Positions 1 through 7,311 are shown, counted from the stretch's first letter. The stretch is DNA of 17,946 nt from Candidatus Methanomethylophilaceae archaeon (GCA_023230065.1 JALNYB010000020.1:1-17946), one strand, 5' to 3'. Notes: generated by a model from the letters alone, not told the origin. Program-made: numbers and translations.

Positions 1-45
1 GGCAAAAATCAGGATAAGTATCAGGAGAAATGCAGATTTCCTCAT
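1..45 (-). CDS. Start of a probable secreted or lipid-anchored protein (partial)
   Basis: The minus strand reads ATG at 45-43 and stays open to the window edge, encoding MRKSAFLLILILIFA. This is a basic start followed by a hydrophobic stretch, as in a signal peptide or N-terminal membrane anchor. A TATA-like box at 80-71 sits about 30 bases upstream, so the transcript would be almost leaderless. Only 15 codons are visible, so neither the family nor the function can be given. The gene runs in the same direction as truD but has its own promoter. Confidence 0.5.
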   Translation of the reverse strand, partial: MRKSAFLLILILIFA

Positions 46-70
46 ACGTGTAGAGTTGCCTGCAGGCACC

Positions 71-80
71 TTATATGTAT
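71..80 (-). promoter_or_regulatory. TATA box for the partial secreted-protein gene
   Basis: On the minus strand the sequence is ATACATATAA. Its centre is about 30 bases before the ATG at 45, the spacing expected for an archaeal TATA box driving a short-leader transcript. The assignment rests on pattern and distance only. Confidence 0.45.
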
Positions 81-88
81 CGCGAATC

Positions 89-106
89 CGGGTTTTCGAA
101 ATCCCG
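89..106. repeat. 18-base palindrome between truD and the next gene
   Basis: CGGGTTTTCGAAATCCCG is a palindrome with one mismatched pair and TTCGAA at its centre. It lies just upstream of the TATA box at 71-80 and just downstream of truD. It could be a regulator site for the partial gene or a hairpin at the end of the truD transcript. The sequence does not decide between these. Confidence 0.4.
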
Positions 107-112
107 CTGTCT

Positions 113-118
113 AAAAAA
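113..118 (-). terminator. Oligo-T run after truD
   Basis: Eleven bases after the truD stop the minus strand reads CCTTTTTTAG. Archaeal RNA polymerase commonly terminates at such T-runs. The palindrome at 89-106 follows it. Confidence 0.35.
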
Positions 119-129
119 GGAGTTGGCCG

Positions 130-1398
130 TTAGACCATTTTTTCGGGAGCTGCCTGCATGAACTCTCTCGCGACGGTGGTCGCGTAATGGCCGGGCGGCA
201 GAACGAAGCTCAACTCCACATTGTTTTCAAAGACCGCGGTCTTTACTTCGGTCGCAAGAGAAATTCTCCTGTGGGCTCCGTCGAAGTTGGTTTTTACAAA
301 CTCTGCTGCGTCTGCGAAGCTCTGCATGGAGATGGTGTCCTTGTCCATCTGGGCAGTCATCGTCTCTTCGAGAGGACCCGGAGCGACCGGGAGGGTCTTT
401 CCGGGCATCCAGCCGACGACGAAGCATCTTCCGCGTTTCATATGCTGGCGGGCGGTCGCGATGTTTTTCTCGGTGACGGTGTCGATCCGCCCGTTCGTGA
501 ACTCGAGATGTTCGCCGATCTGTGGTTCATTGAGCGGAGTTCCGTCTTCGCATCTCCTGGAAAGGGCGATGTTGAAGAGCCAGGACTGGTATGCCGAGAC
601 GAACATGGAGAGGAGTTTTGGGGGCATTGCCTGAAGGGCCGCTCCGTAGTCGCCGGGGTTTTTGGCGAGAGAGTCGAGCATGATCCGTTCATAAGAGAGC
701 CAGTAGGGGAGTTCATACAGAGCGGTTTTTGCGTCTCCGGTTTCGGCGAATGCTCTGCGGGCGTTCTGGATCTGTTCGGATTCGTGCGGGAAGCAGCCTC
801 CGACGTAGAGGTCGACGGCTTCTTTGAACTCGTTTCGAAGGATATGGTATCCCATTTTGTGGGTGACGGGTTTGAGTGCGCCAAATCTCTGGAGTCCGTA
901 GTAGTTGGGGATCCCGGTCGCGATCTCGCCTGCGATGGCGGAGGTGATCTCAGCGAGGTTTTCCGGTTCGCAGTCCCGGAGAGTGATCTTGAAGGTATTG
1001 CCCAGGAGCTGCCCGAGGCCGAGGGAGAACTGGTGGGTGGCGACCGGTTCAATGATCATGTCTTTGATGTTGAGGTTCTCGAGGATTTCTACCGGGACGT
1101 TGTAGAGGGAGATGTACTGGGTGGTGACGGCGTTTTTGTCTTTGGTGCCTGCCCATCCGATGCGTTTCTGGCTGATCCTTAACCGGTCGGTGATCTCGTG
1201 CATGGCGTGCTGGTGTTCCCAGGAGCGTTTGGTGAGTTTGCAGATGGTGTAGGGTCCGGTGTTGGTGAAGGTGATGGGCAGTTCTTCGACGACGAAGTCT
1301 TCGGGCGTCGTTCGCAGACGTCCGCCGACTCCCGGCTGGCTGGTGGCGTAGTACCGCATGCCGAGGTCGATTTCGAGTGGGTGGGTGGATGGTTTCAT
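130..1398 (-). CDS. truD: tRNA pseudouridine synthase TruD
   Basis: This 422-residue protein is an archaeal TruD/Pus7-family enzyme, which converts U13 of certain tRNAs to pseudouridine in the cytoplasm. The family signature AGTKDKNAVTTQ is at residues 83-94, and D87 is the expected catalytic aspartate. NYYGLQRFG at 165-173 and GNTF at 133-136 are further TruD motifs. The length fits archaeal members. The start ATG lies one base after the stop of pth2, so the two genes form an operon. Codons are rich in C and G at the third position, unlike the AT-rich genes from 1858 to 7261. The long open frame on the opposite strand is a composition artefact. Confidence 0.97.
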   Translation of the reverse strand: MKPSTHPLEIDLGMRYYATSQPGVGGRLRTTPEDFVVEELPITFTNTGPYTICKLTKRSWEHQHAMHEITDRLRISQKRIGWAGTKDKNAVTTQYISLYNVPVEILENLNIKDMIIEPVATHQFSLGLGQLLGNTFKITLRDCEPENLAEITSAIAGEIATGIPNYYGLQRFGALKPVTHKMGYHILRNEFKEAVDLYVGGCFPHESEQIQNARRAFAETGDAKTALYELPYWLSYERIMLDSLAKNPGDYGAALQAMPPKLLSMFVSAYQSWLFNIALSRRCEDGTPLNEPQIGEHLEFTNGRIDTVTEKNIATARQHMKRGRCFVVGWMPGKTLPVAPGPLEETMTAQMDKDTISMQSFADAAEFVKTNFDGAHRRISLATEVKTAVFENNVELSFVLPPGHYATTVAREFMQAAPEKMV

Positions 1399-1399
1399 G

Positions 1400-1765
1400 T
1401 CAGAGGAGGGGGAGGTGCCCGGTTATTTTATTGATGAGTTCGGCTTTTGCGGGCCCGATGCCAAGCGCCGTGATGGTTCCGGGGGGGATCTCGGTGTAGC
1501 CGGCGTCGATGATGAGGGAGGCAGGGACGCCTGCCATTTCTGCAGCGAATTTGAGTTCGTAGAGGGCTCGTTCGCCGGAGGCTTTGAGGGCGACTTTTTT
1601 CTGGCCTTCCCGGAGCCATTCTTTTTTGTCAGCAAGGGAGGCTTTTTCGTAGGCGCCGATGGAGGCATGGGCTGCCTGGGCACACATTTTTCCGCAGCTG
1701 AGTTTTATGTCGCTGCGTAAGATGAGGCACTGTTTATATTTGAATACTTCTTCTCCGCCGGTCAT
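1400..1765 (-). CDS. pth2: Peptidyl-tRNA hydrolase, archaeal Pth2 type
   Basis: The protein releases tRNA from peptidyl-tRNA that has dropped off the ribosome. The family core is visible early: FKYKQCLILRSDIKLSCGK, then MCAQAAHASIGAYEKA, and later GYTEIPPGTITALGIGP and the terminal helix with its KITGHLPLL ending. I take ATG at 1765 as the start, giving 121 residues, close to the usual Pth2 length. The frame can be extended upstream to a TTG at 1813, but those 16 residues are proline-rich and unlike the family, and a TATA-like stretch overlaps them. The stop is one base before the truD start. Confidence 0.95.
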   Translation of the reverse strand: MTGGEEVFKYKQCLILRSDIKLSCGKMCAQAAHASIGAYEKASLADKKEWLREGQKKVALKASGERALYELKFAAEMAGVPASLIIDAGYTEIPPGTITALGIGPAKAELINKITGHLPLL

Positions 1766-1799
1766 TGGTGTGGGTACTATTTGGGGTGAAGGGGGATAA

Positions 1800-1813
1800 A
1801 GTAGTATATTCAA
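1800..1813 (-). promoter_or_regulatory. Possible promoter of pth2-truD
   Basis: The minus strand reads TTGAATATACTACT here. Its AT-rich core is about 40 bases before the preferred pth2 ATG, which would give a leader of roughly 15 bases. The match to an archaeal TATA box is moderate. Confidence 0.35.
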
Positions 1814-1857
1814 AATGGGGAACCAGATTATAACTAAGATTCAGTGCGACCCTGATC

Positions 1858-2049
1858 CTAGTTTGTTCTGGGGAACTGTAGAAGCAGTATGCCAATTATC
1901 CCTATGAATATGGGAATGAGAATTTTGATGATTGGTTCGGGACTTACATCTGGAAATATCAATCCAATACCTTCAAGATTTACGTTTAGTATTTGATCAT
2001 TTAAGACGCTGTTTTTTGATAATTCATAAATTGAGTTATAATTTAACAT
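1858..2049 (-). CDS. Small single-helix membrane protein, unknown
   Basis: From ATG at 2049 this is a 63-residue protein with a polar first half and one hydrophobic segment near the C-terminus, roughly residues 39-57 (IIKILIPIFIGIIGILLL), ending in QFPRTN. That is a tail-anchored layout. The frame also opens at an ATG at 2091, but a TATA-like stretch (ATATTTATAC, 2087-2078) lies inside that extension at the right distance to start transcription just before 2049. I therefore prefer the shorter form. No family is recognised. The gene is AT-rich and stands alone between pth2 and a long gap. Confidence 0.45.
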   Translation of the reverse strand: MLNYNSIYELSKNSVLNDQILNVNLEGIGLIFPDVSPEPIIKILIPIFIGIIGILLLQFPRTN

Positions 2050-2077
2050 TACATATATAAAATTCAATTCGATACGT

Positions 2078-2087
2078 ATAAATATAT
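2078..2087 (-). promoter_or_regulatory. TATA box for the small membrane protein
   Basis: The minus strand reads ATATTTATAC, centred about 33 bases before the ATG at 2049. It would place the transcript start about 7 bases before that ATG and decides the start choice. Confidence 0.4.
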
Positions 2088-2334
2088 GCATATTTTTTGT
2101 ACGATAGGAATTTTAGAATAGTGTTTGGTGAGATGAGGCATTAATATATAGATAGAAATTCATTACGAAACGGCAGGTTCTGAATAATTATGATCGATTA
2201 TTTTGGATTTCGCAGATAAGAGTGAGAAAATTAACCGCGCATAAAAATTATATCGGGCAGTTTTTAGAGGGGTGCTATAAGAAGATTCAAGATGATATTT
2301 TTGGATGAATTTTGGAGTTATTGTTTTATGAAGT

Positions 2335-2510
2335 GTACTTCGATTTCATGTAATGTTAGGTGTGGCTCAAAAATAAAAGAACCGCGAATCTCCGCGAATT
2401 AACGCGAATCGCATTTTCCTTGCGCCGTCGTGCTCTGCTCCGGCTGATCGCCTACGCAGGAATCGCACGCCGTCTGGAAAAATGCTGGGGACAAACCCGC
2501 GTGCGGGTTT
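2335..2510 (+). repeat. GC-rich intergenic repeat, related to the element at 15318
   Basis: The gap 2092-2805 has no convincing gene. Its notable part begins with GTACTTCGATTTC at 2335 and continues with AACCGCGAATC at 2380, then two further CGCGAAT copies. The same two blocks occur with nearly the same spacing at 15318 and 15367, and inverted at 15846-15834 and 15798-15788. This is therefore a third, partial copy of an intergenic repeat. It ends near the hairpin at 2493-2510. The rest of the gap is AT-rich sequence in which I see nothing definite. Confidence 0.6.
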
Positions 2511-2519
2511 TTCTTTTTG
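2493..2519 (+). terminator. Hairpin followed by T-run
   Basis: AAACCCGC at 2493-2500 and GCGGGTTT at 2503-2510 form a perfect 8-base stem, followed by TTCTTTTTG. This looks like an intrinsic terminator reading rightward, but no gene ends just before it. It may simply be the edge of the repeat element. Confidence 0.4.
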
Positions 2520-2628
2520 TTTATTATTCATTTTCTGATTTCGGGGTGTGTGGTTTCTTTGTGCATTGGATATATGAAAAAATGGACGCAAGATGTATCA
2601 TCACGGATTATTTTTATTATATTATCTC

Positions 2629-2660
2629 TCTCTCACAATCATCCTAATTTAGGTGAGAGA
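2629..2660. repeat. Nested inverted repeat
   Basis: TCTCTCAC (2629-2636) pairs with GTGAGAGA (2653-2660). The loop contains a second palindrome, CCTAATTTAGG. It could fold as an RNA hairpin or act as a binding site. There is no adjacent gene to assign it to. Confidence 0.35.
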
Positions 2661-2805
2661 TATTTCATCATCGTGTGCTGTAATCTATAATTAGGATACC
2701 CCAATAAGCACCATATATATTTGTATTTAAAAACAAGTTTATCTTATGATATTAAAAACAACTCGTACAATTCGATTTTATCAGTTATTGATAATTTGAT
2801 AAGAA

Positions 2806-2949
2806 TTATTTCTTTCTCACACTCTTGTATGGTTTATCATCAAATTTTACACTCATAAATTTTCCATTTTCATCTCTTTTAACCCATCGACCTGTTTTTG
2901 AATTGTAAACTTGATCTCTGTCTTTAATTGCACCTTTACCGTCTTTCAT
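2806..2949 (-). CDS. Small conserved basic protein, 47 residues
   Basis: The frame encodes a 47-residue lysine-rich protein starting MKDGKGAIKDRDQVYN, with KTGRWVKRDENGKFM in the middle and KPYKSVRKK at the end. I recall short proteins of this pattern (xAIKxRxQVYNxxTxxWVKRDxxxGxFM, then KPFKGVRKE) in many bacteria and archaea. Their function is unknown to me, and this recognition is from memory. A good ribosome binding site, GGAGA, lies about 8 bases before the ATG, and the whole frame is coding-like. An in-frame stop one codon before the ATG closes the remnant described at 2953-3069, so this gene would have been translationally coupled to it. Confidence 0.7.
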   Translation of the reverse strand: MKDGKGAIKDRDQVYNSKTGRWVKRDENGKFMSVKFDDKPYKSVRKK

Positions 2950-2952
2950 TTT

Positions 2953-3069
2953 TTATCTCCATAATTTAAATTTTACAGATGATTTATAATGTATTTTATG
3001 TTCTGTATATCCCCTCTTAGGATATTTAGAAACAAATACAAGAATTTCTTTGTGACAAGTTGAACAAAG
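2953..3069 (-). pseudogene. Remnant of a small CxxC-containing protein
   Basis: Directly upstream of the 47-residue gene the minus strand has an open stretch of 38 codons ending at TAA (2955-2953). It reads LCSTCHKEILVFVSKYP, then KRGYTEHKIHYKSSV and ends KLWR. The composition is protein-like, with a CxxC knuckle, but there is no start codon and the same frame has stops (TGA, TAG, TAA) just upstream. I read it as the 3' end of a decayed gene that once preceded the 47-residue gene. It could also be a chance open frame. Confidence 0.35.
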
Positions 3070-3138
3070 TTACTAAATTCAACTATAGTTGATACTTTCA
3101 TTTCCACTATCATAAATATTTGCTTGTTAAAAATCTGT

Positions 3139-3216
3139 TGGCACTAAAAATATTCATCTTGCACAAAAATTCAATGGATTGCACTAATAATACCAATTAA
3201 ATTGTATTTTTAGTGC
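3139..3216. repeat. Degenerate 20-base repeats plus an inverted copy
   Basis: Three copies of a TTGCACTAAAAAT-like unit start at 3139, 3159 and 3179, exactly 20 bases apart (TTGGCACTAAAAAT, CTTGCACAAAAATT, ATTGCACTAATAAT). A fourth copy is inverted: GCACTAAAAATA at 3141-3152 pairs perfectly with TATTTTTAGTGC at 3205-3216. The spacing of about two helix turns is what repeated binding sites on one face of DNA would show. No flanking gene clearly uses it. Confidence 0.5.
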
Positions 3217-3254
3217 TGCAAATCCTTGATTATGGGGTGCGGGAAGTGTTTGTG

Positions 3255-3370
3255 ATCCGGCGCGGAGGCGGATCGACGGCATAACCGGCGATCTTAGCTG
3301 AGGCGGGCTGCCCCCAAGGGATGGCCTCAGCCGAGCAAGGCTTTGCCTTGCGAGTCGGCCCGCAGTCGAG
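3255..3370 (+). repeat. GC-rich hairpin repeat, copy A
   Basis: A GC-rich island in AT-rich DNA. GCTGAGGC (3297-3304) pairs with GCCTCAGC (3324-3331). It is followed by GCAAGGCTTTGCCTTGCG (3335-3352), a second hairpin. The latter 18 bases recur exactly, inverted, inside the transposase remnant at 7815-7832, and with one change at 15700. This is one copy of a mobile-looking two-hairpin repeat. Confidence 0.6.
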
Positions 3371-3439
3371 ATATCGTATATTTGAGATAAATATCAGCGG
3401 CTTTTCTGTGTCATATCTACGCATTTCAAGCGGGATTCT

Positions 3440-3649
3440 TTGGATGGTATAAATCATCACACGAAATTCACAAAAAAATCCACGAAAACACGAAAAAGAA
3501 AAGAATCAGTTGGGCGGGGTGCATATCGTATCGCTCTGCGTATCGGCTATGGGGACCTTATTGCGATCTTCGGCCTCATTGCAATCGTCGTAGGCGTATT
3601 CATAAATCCTATTTTGTATGAAAGACTATATTTATTACTCATTATCTAA
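3440..3649 (+). other. Doubtful short reading frame with one hydrophobic segment
   Basis: This stretch can be read as 69 codons. The first part covers low-complexity CACGAAA-type intergenic repeats and is unlikely to be coding. The last 30 codons encode a hydrophobic segment (IAIFGLIAIVVGVFI), which could be the end of a lost membrane-protein gene. No ribosome binding site supports the start. The remainder of 3070-3759 holds only the repeats listed. Confidence 0.2.
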
Positions 3650-3721
3650 CTTGGAATGTGTATCATTCGTTTTTATTCAGAATTGCATTTACTTCTATCA
3701 AAATCCTTACAATATCATCAT

Positions 3722-3759
3722 ATGTATTCTATTGCAATCTATATTATAATAGAATACAT
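3722..3759 (-). terminator. Hairpin directly after the Sel1 gene
   Basis: ATGTATTCTATT (3722-3733) and AATAGAATACAT (3748-3759) form a perfect 12-base stem with a 14-base loop, starting right after the stop codon at 3762-3760 of the leftward Sel1 gene. The position suggests a 3' end or mRNA-stability hairpin. There is no strong T-run after it. Confidence 0.45.
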
Positions 3760-4731
3760 TCATTGTAATTTTCCACCACACTTTCTGCAGAATATGTCAC
3801 CTGTTATTGCCGGACATCCGCATTGAGAACAAAAAGATGGGGTGGTAGCTTGTTCATTATTTAGATTTGTACGATATACTATGGCATCATCTTTTGCAAT
3901 AACACCATGGTTATCCTGAATATAATCTCCAGTTACATTGTAAATATTAGAGACTATGCTTTGTGTATTTTTGAAATTAAGTTCTGGATGATTTTCAGCA
4001 AAATTAAGTGCAGGCTCGTAGTTTTGTTCTATTGATTTTTCAATCCATTCTTTAACTCTTATTTTATTTTTATCAACACCGAATCCATTGAAATAACATA
4101 TTCCTAAATTATACTGTGCATCAGCATTTCCTTTTTTGGCCGCTTTTGTAAATAGAGATACTGCTTTTTCAGCATCTTCTTCAACACCGGTTCCATTAGC
4201 ATAACAAATTCCTAATGAATTTTGAGCATCTATATTTCCAAGTTCTGCTGCTTTAGTATACCAATAAATAGCTGATATTAAATCTTCTACATTATTACTT
4301 TTTTTGTAAATATCACCAAGTTCTTTTTGTGATACTGTATGTCCTTTCTTTGCTGCTTTAGTATACCAATATTTTGATATTTGAAGATTTTTATCAACAC
4401 CAATTCCATTTTTATAAAAATAGCCTAATTTATACTGTGCAGTTGTATTGTCTTGTTCTGCTGCTTTAGAGTACCAATAGAAAGCAGCTTCTGGATTCAA
4501 TCTAACTTTCTCACCTGCATAATATAGGGCAGCTAACAGAATCTGGGCATTTACATTATCTTGTTCTGCAATTTTAATAATTAATGATAGTCCTTTTTCA
4601 GGATTTTTTTCAAATCCGCATGAGCCATCCAAATAACAGGAATATAATGCTAATTGCTTTTCCAATTCATCATGTTTATTCTCATTATTAAATTTGTCAG
4701 ATAAGTTTGTGGTTGAATCACTCGGATACAT
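3760..4731 (-). CDS. Sel1-repeat protein with C-terminal zinc ribbon
   Basis: A 323-residue soluble protein made of five to six Sel1-type helical repeats (residues about 25-245; AQYKLGYFYKNGIGV, AQNSLGICYANGTGV and AQYNLGICYFNGFGV mark the units). A linker follows, then a Cys4 zinc ribbon at C301, C304, C315 and C318. Before the ribbon is GVIAKDDAIVYR, a motif also found in the proteins at 7958 and 10740. Sel1 repeats are protein-binding scaffolds, so an adaptor role is likely. The ATG has GAGGT about 8 bases upstream. The gene is AT-rich and divergent from the TIR gene at 4925, so the two may share regulation. The partner is inference. Confidence 0.85.
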   Translation of the reverse strand: MYPSDSTTNLSDKFNNENKHDELEKQLALYSCYLDGSCGFEKNPEKGLSLIIKIAEQDNVNAQILLAALYYAGEKVRLNPEAAFYWYSKAAEQDNTTAQYKLGYFYKNGIGVDKNLQISKYWYTKAAKKGHTVSQKELGDIYKKSNNVEDLISAIYWYTKAAELGNIDAQNSLGICYANGTGVEEDAEKAVSLFTKAAKKGNADAQYNLGICYFNGFGVDKNKIRVKEWIEKSIEQNYEPALNFAENHPELNFKNTQSIVSNIYNVTGDYIQDNHGVIAKDDAIVYRTNLNNEQATTPSFCSQCGCPAITGDIFCRKCGGKLQ

Positions 4732-4813
4732 TTTAATAACCTCTTATAATATCAATATTAGTTATTATGTATATTATTCATATTAAATATCTGATGTGTT
4801 TTATATAATTTAG

Positions 4814-4857
4814 TAGAGTCTGTCCAACAGATTCACATTACGATTGGACAGACTCTA
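4814..4857. repeat. Perfect 14-base inverted repeat between the Sel1 and TIR genes
   Basis: TAGAGTCTGTCCAA (4814-4827) and TTGGACAGACTCTA (4844-4857) flank 16 bases. It lies between divergent promoters, so it is not a terminator for either gene. The GAGTCTGTCC end resembles terminal repeats of insertion sequences, so this may be a tiny non-autonomous element or its scar. It could also be an operator. Confidence 0.55.
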
Positions 4858-4876
4858 TAATAATCATTCTGATAAT

Positions 4877-4886
4877 AAATATAAAA
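4877..4886 (+). promoter_or_regulatory. TATA box for the TIR gene
   Basis: AAATATAAAA lies 43 bases before the ATG at 4925, giving an expected leader of about 18 bases. TTATATAAT at 4801-4809 is a weaker alternative that would put the inverted repeat at 4814-4857 inside the transcript. Confidence 0.35.
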
Positions 4887-4924
4887 TAACCTTGAGATAT
4901 AATATAGATATATGATGATAAACT

Positions 4925-7261
4925 ATGACACAATTCAAATGTAAAATGTGTGGTGGCAATTTGGATGTTCCAAATGGTGTTTCAGTTATCATTTGTGATA
5001 ATTGCGGTACGGAACAGACCCTTTCAACAAGTGGTGATGATATTGTCATCAATCTTTTCAACCGTGCAAATAATCTACGCATAAAATGTGAATTTGATAA
5101 AGCAGTTGATGCTTATGAAAAAATTTTAGACATTGATAACACTCAAGCAGAGGCACATTGGGGGATTGTTCTATGTAAGTATGGTGTAGAATATGTTGAG
5201 GATACTCAAACTGGAAACAGACACCCAACATGTCATAGAACACAACTCGAATCTATTTTAACTGACTCAGACTACATTGCTACACTTCAGAATGCAGATT
5301 CAACTGCCAAGTTGGTTTATGAGATTCAGGCAAAAGAAATCAATGATCTCCAACGAAAGATTCTAGATATTGTTAAATCTGAGAAGCCATTTGATGTTTT
5401 TATCTGTTACAAGGAAAAAGATGAAAATGGTCAGAAAACACGTGACAGCGTAATTGCCAATGAAATTTATCATGAACTGACTAATTCTGGTTTGAAAACG
5501 TTCTATGCTGCTATCACACTTGAAGACAAGCTTGGTGTAGAATATGAACCATATATTTATGCAGCTTTATCTTCTGCAAAAGTGATGCTTGTTCTTGGAA
5601 CGAGGCAGGAATATTTCAATGCCATCTGGGTTAAAAATGAGTGGTCACGTTATTTGCACATGATGAAAATAGATAAGAGTCAGAAAAAAACTCTTATTCC
5701 TTGTTTCAGGGATATGGATGCATATGATTTGCCGGATGAGTTCTCACATCTTCAAGCGTTGGATATGTCTAATATTGCGTTTATGCCTGATTTAACCAGA
5801 AATCTGAAAAAACTGGTTGGAACAGAACAAACATCTGCTGCATCTGCATCTTCAAAATCAGATAGTAATGCAGCACCCTTAGTAAAACGTGCTTTCCTTT
5901 TCTTAGAGGAAAGAGAAATCAGCAGGGCAGATGAATTACTTGAGCGAGCATTGGATTTCGATCCCGAATACTCACAAGCCTACATAGGAAAACTGATGGT
6001 TCAAAAAAATGTCCGCACGCCAGATGAATTAACAAAACTTAAAATATATTTGCGGGATGAAGACCTATTTAAGAAAGCCATTCGTTTTGCTGATGCAGAG
6101 TATAAACAGACTCTTGAACAGTATCTCTATCAGAATCATGATGTCTGGTATGCTGAAGCAAAGGAAATCCTGAATTCCAATAAATTTATGGAGGCGAGGG
6201 AGAAATTCCTTAAAATCAAAGACCATAGGGATTCGTCTGAACTGGCGAATAAATGTCTCGCTCTGGATACTGAGAGGATTTATATAGATGCAAAAAATAC
6301 TATGAACGGTGGCTATTATATAACTGCTCGTGGTATTTTTGAATCATTAAAGGGTTATAAAGATTCAGTTGAACTGGCAAAGAAATGTACGGCACTGGAT
6401 ATTGATAAGAAATATACGGATGCAATCAATATGATGAATATGGGGGTTTATCTTAGTGCCCGTGAAGTATTTTTATCGTTAAAAGAGTACAAGGACTCAG
6501 CAGAGTTGGTGAAAAAATGTATCGAGTTGGAGACTGAAAAAAAATACAAAGATACAATTGCTTTAATGAATGGTGGTGACTATATCCGTGCTCGGAATGA
6601 ATCCCTCTCCTTAGGGAATTATAAGGATTCGTCTGAACTGGCGAATAAATGTCTCGCTCTGGATACTGAGAGGATTTATATAGATGCAAAGAGAGCGATG
6701 GAATCTGGTGATTATTCACGTGCTCAAACACTATTTATTTCACTGGATGGTTACAGGGACTCAAGTGAGTTAGCTCAGCAATGTTTAGAACCAATACGTA
6801 AAGAACAATGTAAACATGTATGTGTCTCAATACGTTCTGAATTTGATGATTATTTAAATTTGTTAATTCAGAACTCCTTTATAAAGGATAATCAGGATAA
6901 TTATAATTATGCAAAGAATGCTTTTACCAATAATTATAATAAAGCCGTATCATCATTAAAAGAGTATTCAAAATACAAAGATGCAAAAGATACTCTGTCA
7001 TACATGCATAAGAAGCGTGGTGAGTACATTTCCATGAGCCGAGATCATCAACAAGCGTCTGATATTGGGGTTACAGTTATTGGCATGGTGGTAGTTATGT
7101 TTATTGTGTTTGCAATTGTTATGGGTACACAGGGTGATGGATGGAATATTCCTGGCTGGATTCAAGTAGTAAGTGTATGGATTGGAGGACCAATATGTGG
7201 ATTCATACTTAGTATGCCTCTCAGTTGGTTAATATCGCTGACATACAATCCATTTAAATAA
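4925..7261 (+). CDS. Zinc-ribbon TIR-domain protein with helical repeats and two membrane helices
   Basis: A 778-residue protein. Residues 6-27 form a Cys4 ribbon (C6, C9, C24, C27). A TIR domain follows at about 156-295 (FDVFICYKEKD at its start). WVKNE at 235-239 matches the WxxxE motif whose glutamate is catalytic in NAD-cleaving TIR enzymes such as SARM1, so NADase activity is plausible. Five 44-residue units run from about 404 to 623, each with a YxDA start and a YKDSxEL...C end. The last 65 residues carry two hydrophobic helices (about 715-734 and 743-773), which would anchor the protein in the membrane. Proteins of this plan are familiar from Firmicutes, so transfer is possible. A T-run at 7300-7306 probably ends the transcript. 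Confidence 0.9.
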   Translation: MTQFKCKMCGGNLDVPNGVSVIICDNCGTEQTLSTSGDDIVINLFNRANNLRIKCEFDKAVDAYEKILDIDNTQAEAHWGIVLCKYGVEYVEDTQTGNRHPTCHRTQLESILTDSDYIATLQNADSTAKLVYEIQAKEINDLQRKILDIVKSEKPFDVFICYKEKDENGQKTRDSVIANEIYHELTNSGLKTFYAAITLEDKLGVEYEPYIYAALSSAKVMLVLGTRQEYFNAIWVKNEWSRYLHMMKIDKSQKKTLIPCFRDMDAYDLPDEFSHLQALDMSNIAFMPDLTRNLKKLVGTEQTSAASASSKSDSNAAPLVKRAFLFLEEREISRADELLERALDFDPEYSQAYIGKLMVQKNVRTPDELTKLKIYLRDEDLFKKAIRFADAEYKQTLEQYLYQNHDVWYAEAKEILNSNKFMEAREKFLKIKDHRDSSELANKCLALDTERIYIDAKNTMNGGYYITARGIFESLKGYKDSVELAKKCTALDIDKKYTDAINMMNMGVYLSAREVFLSLKEYKDSAELVKKCIELETEKKYKDTIALMNGGDYIRARNESLSLGNYKDSSELANKCLALDTERIYIDAKRAMESGDYSRAQTLFISLDGYRDSSELAQQCLEPIRKEQCKHVCVSIRSEFDDYLNLLIQNSFIKDNQDNYNYAKNAFTNNYNKAVSSLKEYSKYKDAKDTLSYMHKKRGEYISMSRDHQQASDIGVTVIGMVVVMFIVFAIVMGTQGDGWNIPGWIQVVSVWIGGPICGFILSMPLSWLISLTYNPFK
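6229..6690 (+). repeat. 66-base identical direct repeat inside the TIR gene
   Basis: Positions 6229-6294 and 6625-6690 are identical over 66 bases (starting GGATTCGTCTGAACTGGCG, ending ATAGATGCAAA). The offset is 396 bases, exactly three 44-residue repeat units. The units between are much less similar at DNA level, which points to recent duplication or gene conversion. Confidence 0.85.
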
Positions 7262-7299
7262 TATCATCAAAGAAACAAATAAGAGAATTTCTAACAACC

Positions 7300-7306
7300 T
7301 TTTTTT
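7300..7306 (+). terminator. T-run after the TIR gene
   Basis: Seven T residues 39 bases after the stop codon, in the sequence ACCTTTTTTTCTG. This is a likely archaeal oligo-T terminator. Confidence 0.4.
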
Positions 7307-7311
7307 CTGAC

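Noticed and set aside
187..1182. 331-codon open frame on the plus strand opposite truD
   Set aside because: It mirrors the GC-biased codons of truD, has no family resemblance and overlaps a certain gene along its whole length.
2110..2340. Minus-strand stretch of over 55 codons without a stop (TPKFIQKYHLESS region)
   Set aside because: It has no start codon and I cannot match it to a family, so it may be chance or an old remnant.
2360..2647. 95-codon plus-strand frame
   Set aside because: It translates the GC-rich intergenic repeat and the hairpin at 2493-2510, has no ribosome binding site, and is arginine-rich from CGCGAAT repeats.
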